64,000 bases of DNA from Phragmites australis (lineage: Eukaryota; Streptophyta; Magnoliopsida; Poales; Poaceae). The notes beneath the pieces were generated by a model. It did no database searches. It was given only the letters and a program-made list of their open reading frames with translations, and was not told the DNA's origin. The stretch spans positions 33,758,501 through 33,822,500 of the forward strand of contig NC_084923.1 of assembly GCF_958298935.1 (NCBI RefSeq), read 5' to 3'. Made by a program: the position numbers and the translations under genes. How positions within the stretch are numbered: the first letter of the stretch is position 1; the number at the start of each line of letters is the position of its first letter. Shown piece after piece: positions 12,365-22,660 of this stretch.

Positions 12365-13496
12365 TACACATAAAGGAGGGCGAAACAAGGATAAGGATGA
12401 GAGGCAAAAAAGAAAGAGGGTTGGAGAACAAAAATAGAAGAGGGTAAAAACGAAAGGCTTTCTGAATGTGTGCGAATACGAGTGAGGTCATTGCAAGGGT
12501 GTTAAACTCAGATGCACCATTCACATTGCCAACAAGTCAAGGCTGTGTGTGAGGTTTTTACTGGTGGCCGGCACGGATCTCAAAGCCTGTGAATGATGAG
12601 ATGTGCACGTAGTACGAGTAACTCCGAGGATGGTGCGGAGACAGAACAGATCGAGGGGCTTGCTTGCAGCTGAATTTTCACGGAGCCCGGTGTGCTTTTA
12701 GACTGAAAAGCTTAGCTCGGCACTGAAAATCTCGTTGCGCTCGCATTCCTGAAGCAGGGCACGCCATGGCCATGCGTTTCGGGGCAAAAGGGCATCTACA
12801 GGGGAGTAGATCTAGCACGTGAACTAGCAATATCCAACGTTGTTCTAAAAATTTTGTTCCCAAAACAAATGAGAGTCACTTTTGAACATGTTGCTAAAAC
12901 ACACGCCTTTCACTTAAACTTGTTGTTGAGCAGAGTGAGGAATTAAGGAAATTAACCAAACACGCGGTTAATTCTTGCCCACTGAATTTTGTGGGTAAAA
13001 ATAAATTTTGGTGCTGTGACACAACGGTCGCTCTGTACTGTACTCAACTCAATGCGAACTTGATCGCAACACAGTAAACAGTAAATTCGTAACAGTCAAT
13101 AGTTATTACATCGGACAGATGAGAATATTTATAGCTATACCTCAACCATCCAATCATTATTATATTTATATCCCTTATCCACTTGAATATTCCTTTTAGC
13201 ATTAAGGAATATCTCGGGATATTCTCGGAGTATTACTGTCATTGTATATTTGTAGAGTCATATCCTAACTGGACTCGACATGTCTCCCAAGGGGCCAGTA
13301 TCGGATCTCCCTTTAGGGCTACTGGCGAATTCACTCTGGTCATCTTCTTACCAGATTCTCTCTAACCCGTAGGTTCCTCTTAGGATATACCTTCGTTCTC
13401 TTATCGAAGGTTCTTGTGTCACATCCTTTTGTCCTTAGGGTTTCATTGTATCCTTCGTCATCCGAACTTCATCGCATCCCCTCGTCCTTCGGTCCT
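12365..13496. other. Intergenic, probably old repeat sequence
   Basis: No gene was recognised. The stretch at about 13,060-13,490 (AT-rich, then cytosine/thymine-rich up to the Gypsy LTR) has the look of another degraded LTR but lacks defined ends. Short open frames here show no family signature. Confidence 0.35.
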
Positions 13497-14393
13497 TGTT
13501 GGGGTCGTTATCAAGGACCCCTGACGACCCCTTGGCTTAATCAGCTCAGCCTCCCAAAGGCTCGGCCTCTCAAAGCCTCCGCCTTCCGAAGTCCCAGCTT
13601 TCCGGAGCTCAGCCTCCCGAAGGCTCGGCCTCTCAAAGGCATCGCCTTCCGGAGCTCTACCTCCCGAAGGCTCGGTCTCCGAGGCCTCGGCCTCCCGAAG
13701 CCTCCCCTTCCGAAGCCCCGGCCTTTCGAAGCTCAACCTCCCGAAGGCTCGGCCTCCTGCTGCCCAGGCCGGCTTCCCGGAGGTGGCCTCGGCCTCCCGC
13801 TGCCCAGGCCGGCTTCCCAGAGGTTACTGGGTGAGTCATCAGGCCTCAGAAAAAATCTACCAAAAGGGAAGAACCGATCATACTTTGCCTACGAGGAGGT
13901 GACCGGCATTAAATGCCTAGGCTAGTGGACGCTGCTCTGACACCCCGGCATGATGGTGCCTGCTCTGACGCCCCTGACAATGTAGCGCCGGGCCACAGTT
14001 GGCAACCGGCCCACCCCTTTTAGGGGGCGGGCACCACAATAATTACCACAGTGGATATTTATCTCCTGACAGGATAGAAGGTAGTTATCCGGGATAAGGC
14101 TCAGTAATTTGAGCTGGATCTTGGATATTTGTACATTATGATAACTTGTACGTCAAGCTACGTATGACCCTATAAATAGGAGGCCATGGTCCTCTAGGCA
14201 AAAAACGGACACAAGGGAAAGAACACGCAAGACAGTGAACGCTGTGATGCTCCTCCCAGAGTGATACATTTTTCTATCATCAATATATTCGTGGTGTTCC
14301 TTTATCTCAAACTTCATCTCCAAGCTTGAGTCTCCTCCTTAGAAGAAACTCTCACCGTACTTGTTGGGGGCAAGACGAACTCTTGCTCCAACA
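13497..14393 (+). repeat. 5' LTR of a truncated Gypsy element
   Basis: The segment starts TGTTGGGG and ends CTCCAACA, so it has the TGTTGG...CCAACA terminal inversion expected of an LTR. A primer-binding-like sequence (GCGCGCCGTCCGTGGGGAT) follows directly. The U3-like half (13,540-13,830) is filled with degenerate repeats of CCTCCCGAAGGCTCGGC. A TATA box sits 220 bases before the end. No matching 3' LTR is present in the window. Confidence 0.75.
14171..14178 (+). promoter_or_regulatory. TATA box of the Gypsy LTR
   Basis: TATAAATA followed by GGAGG lies 215 bases before the LTR end, in the position expected for the retrotransposon promoter. Confidence 0.6.
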
Positions 14394-14442
14394 GCGCGCC
14401 GTCCGTGGGGATCGCGAACACAGAAGTGCTAAGAGAGGTAGG

Positions 14443-15990
14443 ATGCCATCGAAGAAAAAGACCACCAAGGCCGCATCGGCAGCGATCGTCCCCCCAGCCA
14501 CGCCTGCGTGGCAGTCCAACTGGCTATACACGGCCGGCACCGACAACGACCCCCCAGCCGGGGGGGGGGGGGGGCGGGAACCTCACGGCCACCACCGATC
14601 CAACCATAACTACAGCTGCGGGTGACACCGAAGGGTTCTCTACCCCGAAGACCCAGTAGCAGCAAGGCGAGGCCCCCGCTGCGCCCCTAGGGGCTGCGGC
14701 TGGCACTGTTGCCGGAAACACCGCTCCGCTCGAGCAGCAATCACGCTTGGTGGCACTCCTGGCGCAGATGGAGGAGCTACGGACAGCCCTATGGGTCGAG
14801 CAGGAAGTTGCCCACACCTTCGCCGCCGCGTGTTTTCGACCCAAGCTCCATGAATAGGCGAGCCCCTTGGTGCAAGGACATGACCCGTTTGGTCCCTGAA
14901 GCCCCAAGGCTGACGTCGTGAGGACCCCCTGCAGGACCACGACTCTCCCCTGCGGGTCGACCTGCAGGCCATGCCCTTCCCAGAGGGTTTTTGGACCCCA
15001 AAGGTACCCAAGTTTAAAGGTGATTTAGACCCCGACGAGTTCGCTTGATCCTACGCCCTAGCCATAGAGGCCAGCGAGGGCAGACCGGCCACCATGGCTA
15101 AATGCTTCCCCCTCGCCCTAGAAGGGGTGACCATACATTGGTTCTGGGCGCTGGACCCCGGCACCATTCGCACCTAGTCCCAACTCTGAGACCTCTTCCG
15201 CAGCAACTTTCAGGGCACCTTCATCAAACCAGTAACCTCCAGCAGCCTGTTCACTATCAGGCAGGGACCAGATGAAACCCTCTGGGACTACTTTCGAAGG
15301 TTCTCCCAGACCAAAGCCCAGATTAGGGGCATATCGAACTCTTCGGTCATCAATGCCGCAACCCAGGGCTTGGCCGAAGGCCCCCTATATGATCGACTAA
15401 ACCCACGCCCAATACGCACAGTCGAAGTTCTCATGAGCAAGTTTGAGCAATATGCACGGGCAGAGAAGGAAAAACTCCGCCGAAGGCGCTCACAAGCTGG
15501 CGAGGCTTCCCGTGACAACTCCGAGAGACCACACTCACAGGCCGGATCGTCACACGCCCCTGCTCCCCTGGCAAAAAAGAGCTTCGAGGTGGCCCTTACT
15601 GCCGGGTCCCAAAGGGGGCAGCAACGACAACGCAGGGGCTCCGAACCAAGGTCACCCCAGGGGACGTGGCCGAGGATGCTCCGGAGGCCTCCGGGAGCGA
15701 AGCCACGCCCCAAACCAGCGTTCTGAGGAAGAGTCCTGGTGCACTCTACACAGCGCAGGACGAGAGCATAATACCGATAACTGCCGAACCCTCACCACCT
15801 TCCGAGAGGAGTACCTCGGGAGGCAGGCGGCCTTTGCCTCCAATGGTGGGGCCCCCAAGGGGTAGTCCGAAGATCGCAGGCCATCGGCCAACCGACGGGT
15901 CGACCACCTGGCCCTACAGAATCCTCCACTGTTGGCCCTACCTTCACCACCGCAGTCATCCCTAGAGTGGTACAGTGACGAAGGAGCGCG
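14443..15990 (+). pseudogene. Gypsy gag remnant (capsid and zinc-knuckle region)
   Basis: Reading begins with MPSKKKTTKAA about 50 bases after the LTR. A poly-G tract (about 14,561-14,574) and several stop codons break the frame. The capsid-like part includes ALEGVTIHWFWALDPGTI, LWDYFRRFSQTKAQI and MSKFEQYARAEKEKLRRR, typical of gag of Tat/RIRE2-like plant Gypsy elements. A Cys/His cluster of the form CTLHSAGREHNTDNCRTL follows in another frame at about 15,760. Frameshifts and nonsense codons show that it is not functional. Confidence 0.7.
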
Positions 15991-16090
15991 GGGCAAATAG
16001 ATCTTCCTCGCAATTACCGGCGGAGGGAGCTCCAGTGGCACTTCGAAACGACAACGATGAGACTACGCATGTGGGGTACACCACATCGGA

Positions 16091-16706
16091 GTGACTAGCA
16101 TCCATCGGCAGGCCCCCGACTGGGCCGACGCCCTCGTAACATTCACCATCGACGACTCCGAAGGGGTAAAATTTCCCCACTCCGATGCCCAGGTCATCTC
16201 AGCCAATATTGCCGAAGTCGATGTCCAAAGAATACTGGTTGATTCCACAGCCAGCTGCAAAATGCTAAGCTTCCTCGATGCCTACTCCGGGTACCACCAG
16301 GTGTGGATGGCAACGGAGGATGAGAACAAGGCCAGCTTCATTACCCCATTCGGAGTATACTGTTACGACCGGATGCCCTTCGGTTTTCGAAACACCGGGG
16401 CCACCTTCTCCCGCCTAGTACACAAGGTGTTGCAACAACAGTTGGGCCGCAACGTTGAGGCCTACGTAGACGATATCGTGGTGAAAAGCCAACTAGAAGC
16501 CACCCATGTTGCCGACCTACAAGAAACATTCAATAGCCTCCGAGCCGCTGGCGTATGGCTGAACCCAGAAAAATGCGTATTTGGCGCTAGAGGTGGAAAG
16601 ATGCTAGGATATCTTGTCTCCCGAAGAGGCATCGAGGCCAACCCGGGCAATATTCGTGCTATCACAGAAATGTCGCCTCCCGCCAATCCAAAAGAAGTAC
16701 AACGCC
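16091..16706 (+). pseudogene. Gypsy protease-reverse transcriptase fusion remnant
   Basis: The 209-residue frame starts with a pre-protease region (WADALVTFTIDD) and a protease active-site strand, RILVDSTAS. It passes with no spacer into the reverse transcriptase palm, FLDAYSGYHQV, then ITPFGVYCYDRMPFG and the catalytic YVDDIVV, and ends at a foreign junction (EVQRL, about 16,705). The fingers region and the rest of the protease are deleted in frame. RNase H, integrase and 3' LTR are absent. Confidence 0.8.
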
Positions 16707-16708
16707 TG

Positions 16709-17635
16709 GAGTGCTTCTAAAGTGATTTGGACAACATTCATCGAGCTAAACTCAAAATACGCTATGGATTGGATCTATGCTAGGTTGAATTTGGGTCTAA
16801 ATGACATTAGGGTCGAATCGAGCTCAGAAACAACAGGAAAATGGTAGGGGATGCCTCACGTGTATGACAGGATCCTATCAGATCAATCCACTCCAGAGAA
16901 GTTTCGATTTGGAGATTGGGCTTCGGGGTGGCGTGCAGGCTTGAGGGCGATGAATGCTCCTCCGGTGAAAGGATAAAGGGGATGAGCTCGAGGAAGTCCT
17001 AGGGAAGCTTAGGGAAGTCATCTCCGTCGAGCTCCGGACGTCGTGATGGTCGAGGTGGAGCTCTCCTCTCTTCCCCAGCTTAGGGCTCGCTCCGGCAACG
17101 AAGAAGCTTGGGGACGATGTAGGGACTCGTTGATGATCTCCTCCTTCGATCTGCAGCCTCCGGTGAGCTCAAGGTGGGGGGGGGGATCTCCTCTCTTCTC
17201 CCTCTCTTTCGTGATAGGGAAGAACGGATGGGGGTGGTCGAGTGCATAGGATTTTGGCGATGGCTTTAAGTGGCGATTCTGAGCAGTGGCGGTCAGATCG
17301 CGAGCTAGGGCAGTCAGACCACCCCGAGATAGGGGCTCTGGGGGTTTGGCATGTCTCTGGCAGTTAGACCGCGGGCTACCCCGATCAAAACGTGAGGGTA
17401 GTCTTTTTAGTGAATTTTTTTCTAAGTTTCCATCTTTACTTTCTTCTTTCCCACCAAGGTATTTGGGTTTTCCTAAAGAGTTCCGGAGATGATTAGGAAA
17501 TCTCGAACGCATACATGATTGAAAACGTGCATAAACTAAAGACATGTGTTTTCGAAATATTATAAAATACTCAAAACATGATTTAAAAGATGTCATAATG
17601 CTAATGAATGCTTAATACCTAAATTCGGATCTTTG
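16709..17635 (-). repeat. LTR fragment of the second Gypsy family (same family as 41.3-44.1 kb)
   Basis: From AGTGCTTCTAAAGTGATT onward this stretch matches 43,281-44,070 almost base for base at first and in outline afterwards, including GTCAGACCG-type words, the block of short GGTGGAGCTCTCC sequence and a right end resembling AATGCTTAAT. It is joined directly to the broken reverse transcriptase at about 16,706, so one inserted or recombined next to the other. Confidence 0.7.
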
Positions 17636-18417
17636 AGCCATAACAGGCTGAGATTTAGAAGATCTACTGAAGAATGAAGAAATATAAGAGATGAATTTTT
17701 GAGAGAAGATTCCTATATAAAAATATAACGAATGAATTTTAAAAGATGTGTTGAGATGCTCTTACTTTGCTTGCTCTCAAAGGGATTATGACTGCTGGCA
17801 CGCACGATCGAATGCATCTACACCCATTTCCCTCTCACACCTAGCTAGATAGCTCAGTAGCTCTTGCTTGGTTTTCTACCAAACAGCAGGCAGCTCAGAG
17901 CCCTAAAAAGAGCCGCTTGTATGGTTACATGGTTCTCCGTGTTGCTCAATGAGCATGGACAGATCCACACACAGCCCGATGCCTGTGCATGCAGCATGCA
18001 TGCCTTCGCTTGTTTTCAGTGACAAACTGACAAGATGCTTTTCCTCAATGTCTGCAGCTGCCTGCTGTCCCCTCGATCTCATCCTTCCCCTGTGTCTTCA
18101 ACATTTTGGGCGATACTTATATATGTTCACTTCTTGTGACTTGTTGGATGTAGTAGAGTAATTCTGCTCAAACCGATGCAGTTACATTCATACGTATACA
18201 ACAATGATTTGGTCGGCGGATGCTGAGAGTGTGGGGACTGTTAAGTTGATGCTGGTAGGGACAGTAACTTGATCAAAAGGCATGGAGTCAGTGCTGTAGG
18301 GAAAGGATGACAGTAACTTGATAGCAGCTGGTCTCTCATGACTATGTTAAATTAGCATTCAACCTGCTCTGCTAGCTAGCAAACGAATTCCTGGCTAGTG
18401 GTTCACAAGGCAATTCC
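17636..18417. other. Intergenic, with a possible Harbinger-type MITE end
   Basis: The complement of 17,640-17,765 starts TAAGAGCATCTCAACAC, resembling the GAGCATCTC termini of Harbinger-type MITEs flanked by TTA/TAA. No partner end was found. The rest (17,770-18,417) shows no gene. Confidence 0.3.
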
Positions 18418-18990
18418 TGGCCCAAAATCTTGAACCCAAGAAAATAAAAATTATTTTATAAACAAAAACCTAAATACATATATATGTACATAGATATATA
18501 GGTATGTATATGTGTGTATATCTATATATTTAGAAATAGACATTTTTTCTTTTTTATATGAGAATATACACACACACACATAAGTATATATCATATTATA
18601 CTTGAGTGATGCTTGAATTGTTTGTTTACATATATGTGTTGTTTATATATGTATATAGGCATAGAATACATGTTATATACATGTATGTACACAAATACAT
18701 AGAAGTAGGAAGAAAAAGAAAAGGTGAAAAACCCCATCGGGTCGAGCTCAGCCGATTTTGGCCCACCCTCCTTATTCTCCTCTCACAGCCGGTCTGCTTT
18801 CTCTTTCTCCCGCCCCCATTCTCTTCAGGGCCGACGCCAGTCCGGCCTAGCCACTCACGTGCGTGTCAGCCAAACTTGGCCACCTCCTCTCTCCTCTCTC
18901 TTTGTTGCCATCCGGCACAAGCCTGACAATGGAAGGATCTGCGTCAAGCTGCCGTAGATGAGTCGGACTCCGTCCCAAGACCCTTCATAC
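18418..18990 (+). repeat. LTR-start-like segment, inverted relative to 30,594
   Basis: Starts GGCCCAAAATCTTGAACCCAAG, matching the complement of the LTR start at 30,594 (TGCCCAAAATCCTAAAACCAAG). Both then run through an ATATAT/ACACAC-rich stretch and a pyrimidine-rich CCTCTCTCCTCTC block. Similarity falls away after the first 30-40 bases, so this is a diverged relative and not a clean copy. Confidence 0.4.
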
Positions 18991-20432
18991 ATGTCGAGAC
19001 CGGTTCAAGAAACAAACCAATCTCATCTATGTGCTGAGCTCAGAAATCAATCCCAACATATAATAACTTCATTGATGATAATCATTACAATATCCAAACT
19101 TAATCGAATAAACCGTCTTACAAAAGTGACCTTCGAGGGTCGAAGAAACAATTAAACTCTGCAGTGGAACTAAACGAACTATGAAGACTCTAATCCTTTA
19201 CGACTCTTCCACATGCATCATCGACGTAGAAAACATCTTAGAACGATCCATCTTCAGCGTACTCCTTGATACCTTCTCCAACTAAGTGTTTGGTGATAAT
19301 AAGAGTGAGCACTTATCATACTCAGCAAGTTGTGCAGGAAATAGTATGCATATGAAGGCTTGACAAGAATAAGGCTAATATGACTCCCTTGCATAATAAG
19401 CATTTATGTAAAAATAATAAACCACCTCAAGATTTCTTCCATCTTCACTTAACCAACTAACCAACACCTCAACCCAAAGTTCCATCCACTAAGGTTGAAC
19501 CCTCAATCATAGTTCCCACCACTATGACTGACCTTCCTCAACTATGATTCTCATCATCACAGTTGATCCAACTAACCAAAACATCAAGTTATAATCATGG
19601 TAGGTTTTCAGTGCCGCTTATGACTGTGAGCATAATTGAATATTTAGTTTTAACTCTGCAGAGGTTGCACTTTATCCACAAGACGTTTCATCCTGTTTTG
19701 CCGAGCATCCGTTAGCCGACGTAGAACTCTTATACACTACCAAGGTGTGCGCTGAGAATCCACTACGAAGCCTTTACAATGCACCCTCTCAGCACATGTC
19801 TACCCGCTAAGGTTTCACTGTTGTGTGATTTCACCTCAACAACGGAAGCCCCCTCTTGCATATTTTGGATCCCAAGATATCGTCCATTAACTGCTCTTCT
19901 GCCTGGTCTACACTATGCTGAGAGTAAGCAAATTACTTGGCTAGGCCTGTTCCATACCAAGTTTATGATTATAGTATAAATACGGAAAGGTAACCCCATG
20001 AACCGGTCCTTAGATTTGAGCAAGACTACCACTTTCCCAATCATACATCTCATCATACCACCTGCTCAATCCCTGTACCATGTTGCTACAAAAATTATTC
20101 CATCATATTTTATCATTGTTGCATCGGACCATTATCAAGTCCGTGGAACGATTATCATGATTACCATCCAAAGAAAAGCTAAGCATCATCTACCTATCCA
20201 TAATCTAAAATCATGCTATGGTGACAAGGATGATAAGGGAAAACTAGGGTACTAGGGTAAATTCTAACTCTTGGGATTTCCAGTAAATTATTAGCATGCA
20301 TGTTTATAAAACAAAATATTTGTAAAATTGGGATAAAAATGATCAAGAACACAACTTGTCTTCACCGACCTCAGTTGGGTCTTCAAAATTTTGATCTTGC
20401 AGACCTTCTAGCTCCTCCTGAACGTTGGCGTC
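18991..20432 (-). repeat. Distal part of a Gypsy-type LTR split by the Sirevirus
   Basis: Non-coding, AT-rich sequence whose last 260 bases (20,170-20,432) match the complement of 31,790-32,040. The match resumes on the far side of the Sirevirus at 29,680, proving that the two flanks were once one segment. No protein signature occurs here. The general wording (CTGCAGTGGAAC, gagcacttatcatactcagc) resembles chromovirus LTRs of grasses. Confidence 0.6.
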
Positions 20433-22291
20433 TGAAAGGATCGAATGGCCCAAGAGGGGGGGGGGTGAATTGGGCAATTAGAAAAACTTCTTCTGATTTC
20501 TAGAACAAGTAGCAACATTAACCTAGATGCAAAGAAATGCGACTACACGATCAAGCTAAGGAAAGGGAACCAAAACAAGGAAGCAAAAACACAAAGATAA
20601 ATGCGAAAACAAAAGCTTGTAAGAAAGTAAATGCTCAAAGTAAATACGGGAATCTAAAGAGATGGACAAGAGAACATCGGATTTTTTCCCGAGGTATCAA
20701 GGAGTTGGCACTCCCCCTAGTCCTCGTTGGAGCATCCACTAAGGATATCGCTCCCCTTTGAGTCAACAAGACTCAAGTGCTCCCTCATGATTGATACTTC
20801 TCCATATCTGGATTGGCGGGCATCAAACCAAGTACAAGCTCTTCTCAGGGTTCCCATAAGAACTCCAAGAGCTCACCGAGAACACCTCCAATCACCAAGA
20901 CCGGCTAGGTGTTGCCAACCACCAAGAGTAACAAGCCAATAGCTTTACTTGATCAAGATCAAGCCTAGACTACAGCTAGATGCACACTTGCTACTCTCTA
21001 ACCACTAATGATATCCTTAATCTTCAATTAGGGACTTGGAAATTAACTCAACTGCTCTCTCTTGCTTCTTGATGACACACACTATGTATGAACTCCTTTG
21101 GGTCACAAGTTTGTGGAATGAAACCAAGTGAAGGGATATTTATAGGCTAGAGATCTAAAAATAGCCGTTGCCTAGCCACCCACTTTTTCTATTATCACCG
21201 GGTGGTTCGGTGAGTATATCCTTACTCACACCAGACAATCCGATGAGTACAATTTTCATACCTAAGTGCCAGCTGTCACTAGCCGTTACCACTGAGAATT
21301 AGTCAGGTGATAAGCATCCTGTGTTCAATACACTAACACCGGACCATCCGGTCAGTTGAACCAAGCCAAACTTCACTTTGCAAGCCTCTCTGCTGAAAAT
21401 GCTCTGGTGCTCATACATATCCAACACCGGACAATCCAGTGAGTAGACCACTTCAAAATGCCTGAAGAAACCTCTCTGCAGAAATTAGTCCGGTAATCTC
21501 AACTTTCAATCACTGGATAACCCGGTGAGTACAAATCTCTTTGGTCACCAGAAAAGCTTCTTTGCAAGAATTAGTCCAGTGAGTACATCTTCCCATCACT
21601 GGATAATCCGGTGAGTTCAACTTCATTTTTCTCAAAAAAATTCTCTTCTGTTGAAATTAGTCCGGTGCTTTAAACACTATAACACCAGACCATCTGGTGT
21701 AACACATCTAAAAATTTTGGACACATGTCAACAAAAAAGGCATCTAGTGATACCCTGCCTTGATCATTGGAACATCCAGTGAACATAGAAGCGCTTTTCT
21801 GACTTGTGCAAATAATGCTCCAGTGAGACCAATAACACAACCACTGGGTCATCCGGTGAGGTAAGTTTTTCTGAGCTCATCCAATTCAAACTTTCCTTGA
21901 GCTCTAATTTCTCAACATCTCAACCACGAACTTCTATGAACTACCTAGTGCTAGAATTTCATAAGGGTGCATCAAACCAAGTCTAGACTCAACTAGGTCA
22001 AGCTACTACTCTTAGCTCCTCTTTATAGTACGGTCAAAAGACTAAGAAAGGAAACCTATACTACTCTAAGTGTCCTCCATCTCCTTTGTGACACTTAGAA
22101 CTAGAACATTCTTAATCTTGATGCACATATCCTTTGATCAACCAGATTATCACTTTAGAGACCAAGAGTACCCAAATATCATTCTATACTAAATTTTTTG
22201 ATTCCCTTCAAAATAAATTGTTAGTCACAATGATATGGTTGTCATTAATCACTAAAACTCTTACCAGTTACCTAGGGGCCTAGATGCTACA
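20433..22291 (-). repeat. 3' LTR of the Sirevirus
   Basis: 1,859 bp. On the minus strand it starts TGTAGCATCTAGGCCCC at 22,291 and ends CCATTCGATCCTTTCA at 20,433, after a C9 tract. At least eight copies of the palindromic ACCGGA..ATCCGGTGA motif lie between 21,190 and 21,860. It is about 90 bp longer than the other LTR, because one spacer-plus-palindrome unit near 21,430-21,520 is absent from the partner. Confidence 0.85.
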
Positions 22292-22305
22292 ATCTCCCCT
22301 TTTTT
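22292..22305 (-). other. Polypurine tract of the Sirevirus
   Basis: On the minus strand AAAAAAGGGGAGAT lies directly before the 3' LTR start TGTAGC. This is the standard priming site for plus-strand DNA and fixes the direction of the element. Confidence 0.8.
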
Positions 22306-22660
22306 GGTGATTGATGACAACACAAATAAGAATATAGAGATATGAATTAAAGTACACCCTATCATGCTAGGCAATTACAGCATATGACTATATAATATGT
22401 TAGAATAAATAGAATTAAGCACGCAAGAAATTAAACACAATGAGATGACAAGCGAACACATCGATTAAGAACCAAATGACCTATCATTACATCAAAATCC
22501 GTAAGATCAAATAAGCCAAACCTAGCTACCCAAAAGCCTAAACTCCCCCTGAAACAAAAGCTCTCTAGCCACTAAAGCTAATTATGTCTCTCCAAAACTC
22601 CCCCTAACACTAGACTCTCTCTCCCCCTTTGGCATCTAAGCACCAAAAAGAGATAAACAA

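Noticed and set aside
13416..13925. 169-codon frame through the Gypsy LTR
   Set aside because: The Leu/Pro/Ser-rich translation arises from the U3 repeats.
21190..21860. CRISPR-like series of short palindromes
   Set aside because: Spacing is irregular, units are diverged and the context is a plant Sirevirus LTR.
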